The notes under the pieces are model-generated. The model saw nothing but the letters and a program-made list of their open reading frames with translations, searched no databases and was not told where the DNA came from. From NCBI GenBank assembly GCA_017633615.1, contig JAGBPB010000024.1, positions 1-11,659 on the forward strand: a stretch of 11,659 nt of DNA, given 5' to 3'. Positions 6,094-11,659 of the stretch are shown in pieces (position 1 is the stretch's first letter; each line of letters begins with the position of its first letter). The position numbers and the translations under genes were made by a program. This stretch comes from Bacteroidaceae bacterium (GTDB taxonomy: Bacteria; Bacteroidota; Bacteroidia; Bacteroidales; Bacteroidaceae).

Positions 6094-8757
6094 ATGACGT
6101 TTATGAAAAGAAGACTACTTATCAGCACATCTCTACTCCTTTCGGTGTGCTTTAGCGTGAATGCCCAGGAAACCAGTGGTTCATGCGGTGAGAATGCCAC
6201 ATGGACGTATGAAAGTACTACTCTGACCATCTCAGGTACAGGTGAGATGTATGACTATGCTTATGGCGAGGCCCCCTGGAATGCGTATGCAGAGACTATG
6301 ACAAGCCTTGTCATTGAAGATGGCATTACCTCCATCGGTAACAATGCCTTTGCAGGATGTGAAAAACTGAACAGTGTACAATATCCTGCTTCAGGATTCA
6401 CTAGTATTGGTGACTATGCCTTCAGCGGTGCCAAGGTAAAACAGCCCAATCTTCCAAAAACGCTGACAAATCTCGGAACGGGAGCCTTTGCCGGTAGCCA
6501 GGCAAAATATGTATCAATACCTGCAAGTCTGAAAAAGATTGCCGATTATGCTTTTGAAAGCTGTGCTAATCTGGAAAGCGTAGGCATCTTTGAGGGAGTT
6601 GAGGAAATCGGTGAGTCGGCTTTTGACGGCTGCGCTTTCACCGTTATCACCATTCCCGGCACTGTGAAGACTATCGGAGGCGGAGCTTTCATGTCCAACA
6701 CCGAGTTAGAGTCTGTGTATATCAGCGCAGGCGTCAAGATCATCGGTGATGCGGCATTCCAAGGCTGCACTGGTCTGAAAAAAATCGGTATCGGCGGTAA
6801 TACAAAGCCCGCCCTTGGCGATGCGGTGTTTACGGACTATGACGGTACAACGCCTCTTGAAGTAGAAGCAATCTATGTCCCGTACGGCTTTGACTATTAT
6901 GAAGGATGGGGTGGCTTTGACTCAGAGAAGTTCAATACGGAATTCATAGGTACATGGACCAATAGTGAAGACCCTTCATTAGGAAGCGGTAACTGGCGTT
7001 TTGATTTATTTGATGGGAAACTGACCGTCAGCGGGACCGGCCAGCTGAACGTGGCTCCCTGGAATGACGAGCCTGCCATCAATCCTATCGTATATCAGGA
7101 CTACGAACATCCTGGCTTCTGGGGAGGCATCAAGAGCGCAGTGTTCGGCAACGGTATAACATCCCTTGAGAATATGGCTTGCGGCATGCAGATCAACTGT
7201 GCTTCTGTCACTTTGCCCAGCACGCTCAAGACCATCACAAACAGCGCCTTGGAAGAGTGCGCTTTTACCAGCATCGACCTGCCCGAAGGGCTGGAAACCA
7301 TCGACATGTATGCTTTCTTTGGCTCCAAACTGACATCCGTTGTCATTCCAAGCACGGTGACTAAACTCGGTTACAGTGCATTCTTGTTCAATGAGGACTT
7401 GGAAGTGGTCACACTTCTGCCCACCACGCCGCCGGTATTGGAACCTGAACTTCCCTTTGGCGAGTGTGAAGCGCTCACCGCCATCTACGTCCCCTCAGGT
7501 TGTGCAGACACCTACAAGGCAACAGAAGGCTGGGACATTTATGCTGCCCTGATAAAGGATGCGCCCACCACAACCTTTACCTACACTGCATCAGAGAAAG
7601 TGACTAAGTTCGATGCCTATGCCAATTTCAAGGGCGCCATGAGCGTGAAATCACACGACTTTGCCGATGGTGCAGGCACCGTAGTCTATGAAGGCTATGT
7701 AACGACAATAGGCGAGATGGCATTGACCTATACTAAACTGACGAGCATAACCATTCCCGAATGTGTAACGGTTATTGACACCTATTCCTTCCAAGGCAGC
7801 AATAAACTGACGACAGTCAACTTTGCCGGAACGCCGGCAGTGAAAACCATCGGTGATAGAGCTTTCAATAGCTGCTCTGCACTGACGGCCTTTACCGTAC
7901 CTGCCACGGTCACAAGTATTGGCGCAAGTGCCTTTGCTTATTGCTCAGAACTGGCTACTTTCACCTTTGCAGGTACTCCGACCATCACCAGCATCGGAAA
8001 CACTGCTTTCAGCGATTGTAAGAAGCTGACTTCCTTCACGATTCCAGAAAGCGTGACGACGCTGGGCACTACGGTGTTCTGGTTTGCAGGACTGACATCG
8101 CTCCACATTCCCGCTGGTGTGACCAGCATCGGTCAGGCACTCTTCTGTTCCAGCCCCGTCACCTCAGTGACTGTTGCAGCAGGTAATGCCAAGTATGCCG
8201 ACCTGGGATGCAATGGTATCTTCGAGATTGCCACCAACAAACTCATTGCCGGCGGTGCCGTCACCACTATTCCTGATGGTATCACCACAATTGGTGAAGA
8301 GGCTTTCTGGGGAGAGGAAGGAACGTTTGCGCTCACACTGCCTGAGAGCGTCACCACCATTGAGAGCCGCGCTTTCCACATGACCAGCGGACTGACCAGC
8401 GTCAATATTCCTTCTGGCGTCACTCATATTGATGCAGAGACTTTCTTCTTCTGTGAGATGCAGGATGTCTATTGCTATGCCAGTCCGACAATCACATGGG
8501 ACGGCGGCATGAAGGATGACTTCAGCTTGATGAACCCCAAGTCCACCAAGTTCCACGTGGCAGAAGCAGATATTAACAAATGGACAGAGAATTTCCCTGA
8601 AGCAAATGTTACCTTTGTGGGTGATTTGACAACCGGCATCAACCCCGCACGTTTGTCGCTTGAAGATGGTTATCCATATAACCTGGGCGGACAACGTATT
8701 CAGAATGACCATAAAGGTATTATTATTCTGAACGGTAGGAAGCTGTTTGTAAAGTAA
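6094..8757 (+). CDS. BspA-like leucine-rich repeat protein with three LRR_5 blocks
   Basis: An 887-aa secreted protein. The signal peptide ends near VNA|QE (24); an in-frame ATG at 6103 (MKRRLLISTSLLL) gives a more typical start and may be the true one. Residues 30-70 (CGENATWTYESTTLTISGTG, then APWNAY) are the usual BspA opening cassette. LRR_5 blocks with repeats of the form 'L.sv.iP.gvtsIG..AF..C' span about 76-245, 345-455 and 535-790. Blocks 1 and 2 end in a cap with 'IYVP.g....Y....W'. A second opening cassette lies at 298-326 (LTVSGTGQ, APWND) and a different one at 495-535 (TYTASEKVTKFDAYANF). The tail (858-887, YNLGGQRI...KGIIILNGRKLFVK) resembles the C-terminal signal of secreted Bacteroidales proteins, so export to the surface is likely. 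Known BspA relatives bind fibronectin, fibrinogen or other bacteria; the ligand here is unknown. Second gene of the cluster. Confidence 0.92.
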   Translation: MTFMKRRLLISTSLLLSVCFSVNAQETSGSCGENATWTYESTTLTISGTGEMYDYAYGEAPWNAYAETMTSLVIEDGITSIGNNAFAGCEKLNSVQYPASGFTSIGDYAFSGAKVKQPNLPKTLTNLGTGAFAGSQAKYVSIPASLKKIADYAFESCANLESVGIFEGVEEIGESAFDGCAFTVITIPGTVKTIGGGAFMSNTELESVYISAGVKIIGDAAFQGCTGLKKIGIGGNTKPALGDAVFTDYDGTTPLEVEAIYVPYGFDYYEGWGGFDSEKFNTEFIGTWTNSEDPSLGSGNWRFDLFDGKLTVSGTGQLNVAPWNDEPAINPIVYQDYEHPGFWGGIKSAVFGNGITSLENMACGMQINCASVTLPSTLKTITNSALEECAFTSIDLPEGLETIDMYAFFGSKLTSVVIPSTVTKLGYSAFLFNEDLEVVTLLPTTPPVLEPELPFGECEALTAIYVPSGCADTYKATEGWDIYAALIKDAPTTTFTYTASEKVTKFDAYANFKGAMSVKSHDFADGAGTVVYEGYVTTIGEMALTYTKLTSITIPECVTVIDTYSFQGSNKLTTVNFAGTPAVKTIGDRAFNSCSALTAFTVPATVTSIGASAFAYCSELATFTFAGTPTITSIGNTAFSDCKKLTSFTIPESVTTLGTTVFWFAGLTSLHIPAGVTSIGQALFCSSPVTSVTVAAGNAKYADLGCNGIFEIATNKLIAGGAVTTIPDGITTIGEEAFWGEEGTFALTLPESVTTIESRAFHMTSGLTSVNIPSGVTHIDAETFFFCEMQDVYCYASPTITWDGGMKDDFSLMNPKSTKFHVAEADINKWTENFPEANVTFVGDLTTGINPARLSLEDGYPYNLGGQRIQNDHKGIIILNGRKLFVK

Positions 8758-8769
8758 CAATCTTTCCAG

Positions 8770-9363
8770 ATGTATTCAACAGAACAGGAACTGGAGATAA
8801 TAGCACAGACAAGGAATGAGGTACTTGGCCGTAAGGATCATACGGGCGTGAACCTCTTCCTTGTGTGGGGCTATCCTACTGCATTCTTTCTGCTTGTGGA
8901 ATTTGCTGCACTGTTGCTGTGGAATGAGAACTGGTGCAGTTGGTTGTGGGTAGGAATACCCTTGGTGGGCGCACCGCTGATGATTCATATCAAACGGAAA
9001 GATTTTGAGCGTACCGGTAGGCGCACGATTAATGAAAGTCTTGCTGTTGAACTGTGGCTATTCATTGGATTTGCCTGTTTCCTAAGTGGATTAGGAACCG
9101 GTTTTGCCGGTCTGTTTGAACAATGCTATTGTACTATTCAAGGAGTGCTTGTAGGATTCGGATGTTTTCTTACCGGCAGTATATCACGATTCAGGCCGGT
9201 AAAAGTATGTGGTTTAATCGGTTCTGTTCTCTCATTTTCCTGCCTCTTCTTTCAGGGTGACTTGTGGCCTTGGCAATTGTTTATGACCGCCATCTTTACA
9301 GTTGTCGCTTTAATCATTCCCGGACACTTGTTCCGATATTATGCCAAACATTCCCAACCTTAG
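8770..9363 (+). CDS. Six-TM inner membrane protein of unknown function
   Basis: A 197-aa protein with about six hydrophobic segments (roughly 28-51, 56-74, 92-114, 122-139, 144-162, 166-187) and a polar N-terminus MYSTEQELEIIAQTRNEVLG that should face the cytoplasm, as should the basic loop IKRKDFERTGRR (74-85). There is no signal peptide, transporter signature or enzyme motif. The start lies 12 nt after the BspA-like stop, and the next gene, a winged-helix regulator, begins 11 nt after its own stop. A small multi-TM protein next to a small DNA-binding protein suggests a paired membrane and regulator module, but any sensing link is inference. I do not recognise the family by name. Confidence 0.75.
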   Translation: MYSTEQELEIIAQTRNEVLGRKDHTGVNLFLVWGYPTAFFLLVEFAALLLWNENWCSWLWVGIPLVGAPLMIHIKRKDFERTGRRTINESLAVELWLFIGFACFLSGLGTGFAGLFEQCYCTIQGVLVGFGCFLTGSISRFRPVKVCGLIGSVLSFSCLFFQGDLWPWQLFMTAIFTVVALIIPGHLFRYYAKHSQP

Positions 9364-9374
9364 TTGCTACCAAT

Positions 9375-9713
9375 ATGGATTTCAAATTCCCCGTAATTAA
9401 CCCGTTGCTCCATAATGAGCTACGCCTTAAGATAATGGTAGCGCTTGACAATCTGGAAAGTGCTGATTTTCTATATCTCTGTCAGATTACGGATTCAACA
9501 AAAGGTAACCTGAGCGTACAGATAACAACTCTGAAAGATGCCGGTTACATTGAAGTAATAAAAACCGGACTGGGCCGCCAGTCGCACACAGTGTGCCGTA
9601 TTACCCATCAAGGACATGAAGCCTTAAGTACATACGAGGAAGGCCTTCGCTCCCTCTTCAATCAGCAAATCCCCACTCAAAAAGAAGCAGAAAACAACAA
9701 ACAAATAGGCTGA
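9375..9713 (+). CDS. Winged-helix transcriptional regulator (HTH_34-like)
   Basis: A 112-aa DNA-binding protein. The ATG at 9375 gives the normal family N-terminus (MDFKFPVINPLLHNELRLKI); the frame stays open upstream but runs through the end of the membrane-protein gene. The order is helix 1 (LLHNELRLKIMVAL), helix 2 (ADFLYLCQITDST), recognition helix (NLSVQITTLKDAGYIEV) and the wing (KTGLGRQSHTVCRITHQGHEAL), as in the MarR/ArsR-like winged-helix family Pfam calls HTH_34. A Lys/Gln-rich tail (QIPTQKEAENNKQIG) ends it. No ligand-binding domain is present, so it probably acts as a dimer of bare winged helices. It is the last gene of the cluster, and the paired palindromes at 4981-5015 in front of that cluster are candidate targets; autoregulation is inferred from the layout. 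Confidence 0.85.
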   Translation: MDFKFPVINPLLHNELRLKIMVALDNLESADFLYLCQITDSTKGNLSVQITTLKDAGYIEVIKTGLGRQSHTVCRITHQGHEALSTYEEGLRSLFNQQIPTQKEAENNKQIG

Positions 9714-9729
9714 CACATCTCGTTTCTGC

Positions 9730-9764
9730 CTGAAATTGTGTAATTTTGCACACCAAAATTTCAG
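9730..9764 (+). promoter_or_regulatory. leuS promoter with nested dyads
   Basis: TAATTTTG (9741-9748) matches the Bacteroidetes -7 consensus TAnnTTTG exactly and ends 19 nt before the leuS ATG, so leuS has its own start and a short leader. Two inverted repeats overlap it: CTGAAATT (9730-9737) with AATTTCAG (9757-9764), and AATTTTG (9742-9748) with CAAAATT (9754-9760). They may be an operator or chance in AT-rich DNA. No good -33 TTTG is seen. Confidence 0.55.
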
Positions 9765-9767
9765 AAG

Positions 9768-11659
9768 ATGGAATACGATTTCAGAGCTATTGAGAAAAAG
9801 TGGCAGGAAAAGTGGGCCAAAGAGGGAACTTATAAGGTAGTTGAGAATCCCGCAAAGCCCAAGTTTTACGTACTTAACATGTTCCCCTACCCGTCAGGCG
9901 CTGGCCTGCACGTAGGTCATCCGTTAGGTTACATTGCATCCGATATCTACGCACGCTACAAGCGTCAGTGCGGATTCAACGTACTGAACCCCATGGGTTA
10001 CGATGCATACGGCCTGCCCGCCGAGCAGTATGCCATTCAGACTGGACAGCATCCGGCCATCACAACCGAGAAGAACATCAACCGCTACCGCGAGCAGCTG
10101 GACAAGATAGGATTCTCATTTGACTGGGACCGCGAGGTCAGGACATGTGAGCCCGGCTACTACCACTGGACCCAGTGGGCATTTCAGAAGATGTTCAACT
10201 CTTTCTACTGCAACAAGTGCCAGAGCGCACAGCCCATTGAGAAGCTGATAGAGCACTTTGAGCAGAAGGGAACCGAGGGCCTGGACGTAGCCCAAAGTGA
10301 GGAGCTCAACTTCACTGCCGATGAATGGAAGGCCATGGACGAGAAGCAGAAATCCAATGTCCTGATGAACTACCGCATAGCCTACCTGGGCGAGACCATG
10401 GTAAACTGGTGCGCCGGACTGGGCACTGTGCTTGCCAACGATGAGGTTGTTGAGGGCGTATCGGTACGCGGCGGATTCCCCGTAGAACAGAAAAAGATGC
10501 GTCAGTGGTGCCTCCGTGTATCAGCCTACGCACAGCGCCTGCTTGACGGCCTGGACAAGATAGACTGGTCAGACTCCATCAAGGAGACCCAGCGCAACTG
10601 GATAGGCCGCTCTGAGGGTACTGAGATGCAGTTCCACGTAAAGGACAGCGACATAGAATTCACCATATTCACCACCCGTGCCGATACCATATTCGGTGTA
10701 ACATTCATGGTACTTGCTCCTGAAAGTGAGCTGGTGGCACAGCTCACCACTCCCGCCCAGAAGAAGGAGGTGGATGCCTACGTTGCAGCCGTAAAGAAGC
10801 GCACCGAGCGCGAGCGTATTGCTGACCGCCGCGTAACCGGCGTATTCAGCGGATCATACGCAATCAACCCGCTTACCGGTGAGGATGTACCCGTATGGAT
10901 CAGTGACTACGTACTGGCCGGCTACGGTACAGGCGCCATCATGGCCGTACCTGCACATGACAGCCGTGACTACGCATTCGCAAAGCATTTTGGCCTTGAG
11001 ATCCGTCCTTTGATTGAAGGTTGCGATGTATCCGAGGAGAGCTTTGATGCCAAGGAGGGCACAATGATGAACTCACCCCGTCCGGACCAGATCCGCGAGG
11101 GCGGTCTCAACCTGAACGGTCTGACAGTAAAGGAGGCTATTGCAGCCACCAAGAAATATGTTCAGGAGAACAAACTGGGTAAGGTAAAGGTCAACTACCG
11201 TCTGCGTGACGCCATATTCAGCCGTCAGCGCTACTGGGGCGAGCCGTTCCCCGTTTACTACAAGAACGGAATACCCACAATGGTACCCGAGCAGTGCCTG
11301 CCGCTGGAGCTCCCCGAAATCAGTGAGTACAAGCCCACCGAGACCGGTGAACCCCCTCTGGGTCACGCTAAGATTTGGGCCTTTGATGAGGCTAACAACA
11401 AGGTCGTTGACAAATCACTCATAGATGGCAAGACCGTATTCCCGCTTGAACTCAACACCATGCCCGGATTTGCAGGCTCATCGGCCTACTATCTCCGTTA
11501 CATGGATCCCCATAACAACAAGGCTCTGGTAAGCAAGGAGGCCGATAATTACTGGAAGTGCGTTGACCTTTATCTGGGAGGCTCAGAGCACGCCACCGGT
11601 CACCTTATCTACTCACGTTTCTGGAACAAGTTCCTCAAGGACCTGGGCGTAAGCGAGGT
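9768..11659 (+). CDS. leuS: Leucyl-tRNA synthetase, 5' part (runs off the right edge)
   Basis: About 630 codons are visible and open at the window end; the full protein should be over 900 aa. It charges tRNA-Leu with leucine and edits mischarged tRNA in the cytoplasm. The start [16 protein letters not shown] is typical. The class I HIGH motif appears as HVGH (48-51) in [16 protein letters not shown] CxxC pair (148-151) is followed by a long insertion (about 155-205) of the kind seen in Bacteroidetes enzymes. The CP1 editing domain shows the Thr-rich TTRADT (302-307) and AVPAHDSRD with Asp398 and Asp401. The core resumes with [17 protein letters not shown] and [20 protein letters not shown]. 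The KMSKS loop and anticodon-binding domain lie beyond the edge. Base use is richer in GC than in the preceding genes, as expected for a highly expressed gene. It starts 54 nt after the regulator gene, with its own promoter. Confidence 0.97.
   Translation, partial: MEYDFRAIEKKWQEKWAKEGTYKVVENPAKPKFYVLNMFPYPSGAGLHVGHPLGYIASDIYARYKRQCGFNVLNPMGYDAYGLPAEQYAIQTGQHPAITTEKNINRYREQLDKIGFSFDWDREVRTCEPGYYHWTQWAFQKMFNSFYCNKCQSAQPIEKLIEHFEQKGTEGLDVAQSEELNFTADEWKAMDEKQKSNVLMNYRIAYLGETMVNWCAGLGTVLANDEVVEGVSVRGGFPVEQKKMRQWCLRVSAYAQRLLDGLDKIDWSDSIKETQRNWIGRSEGTEMQFHVKDSDIEFTIFTTRADTIFGVTFMVLAPESELVAQLTTPAQKKEVDAYVAAVKKRTERERIADRRVTGVFSGSYAINPLTGEDVPVWISDYVLAGYGTGAIMAVPAHDSRDYAFAKHFGLEIRPLIEGCDVSEESFDAKEGTMMNSPRPDQIREGGLNLNGLTVKEAIAATKKYVQENKLGKVKVNYRLRDAIFSRQRYWGEPFPVYYKNGIPTMVPEQCLPLELPEISEYKPTETGEPPLGHAKIWAFDEANNKVVDKSLIDGKTVFPLELNTMPGFAGSSAYYLRYMDPHNNKALVSKEADNYWKCVDLYLGGSEHATGHLIYSRFWNKFLKDLGVSE

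Noticed and set aside
8164..8760. 198-codon open frame on the minus strand opposite the BspA-like gene
   Set aside because: It lies wholly inside a well-supported LRR gene on the other strand, its translation has no family signs, and repetitive LRR codons often leave the opposite strand open.
9264..9374. Upstream extension of the winged-helix gene
   Set aside because: The extra 37 residues overlap the end of the membrane-protein gene in another frame and do not resemble the family; the ATG at 9375 fits the domain start.

Overview
The window looks like chromosomal DNA of a gut or oral Bacteroidales (Bacteroides/Prevotella type). The evidence is a BspA-type leucine-rich-repeat protein with the C-terminal YNLxGQR...GxxxxNGRKxxVK tail, a lipoprotein with an acidic stretch after the lipobox cysteine, plug-like domains of the Bacteroidetes outer-membrane type, a leucyl-tRNA synthetase with a large insertion after its first Cys pair, weak Shine-Dalgarno sites, and matches to the Bacteroidetes -7 promoter box TAnnTTTG. 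No rRNA, tRNA, CRISPR array, transposase or phage gene was seen.

Layout. (1) 1-2409, leftward: the possible start of a gene running off the left edge (1-57), then two tandem paralogues (109-1071 and 1105-2409). These exported proteins carry one or two short TonB-receptor-plug-like segments and a C-terminal FISUMP-like domain. They arose by tandem duplication, and the duplicated block includes the 36-nt leader, so the stop codon of the upstream copy lies inside the copied leader of the downstream one. (2) 2410-2671, no gene: a hairpin, a REP-like GGGG/CCCC palindrome and a 144-bp element with 24-bp terminal inverted repeats ending just behind the next gene. (3) 2672-3694, leftward: a low-specificity threonine aldolase (ltaE). 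It is divergent from (4) 3777-4892, rightward: a DUF362 protein with two 4Fe-4S motifs, followed 3 nt after its stop by a perfect 29-bp REP-like palindrome. (5) 4925-5158, no gene: a control region with two identical CTCTAGTTAGAG palindromes spaced 22 bp apart and a further hairpin. (6) 5159-9713, rightward: a compact four-gene cluster (gaps of 20, 12 and 11 nt) with a probable surface beta-helix lipoprotein, an 887-aa BspA-like LRR protein, a six-TM membrane protein and a winged-helix regulator. (7) 9768 to the right edge: leuS, cut off before its KMSKS motif.

How it may work together. The most system-like part is region 6: two predicted cell-surface proteins made of repetitive solenoid folds, co-transcribed with a membrane protein and a small DNA-binding protein, behind a promoter region with a duplicated palindrome that could be the regulator's operator. 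That link is inference. The threonine aldolase and leuS are housekeeping genes, and the DUF362 ferredoxin is a conserved protein of unknown role.
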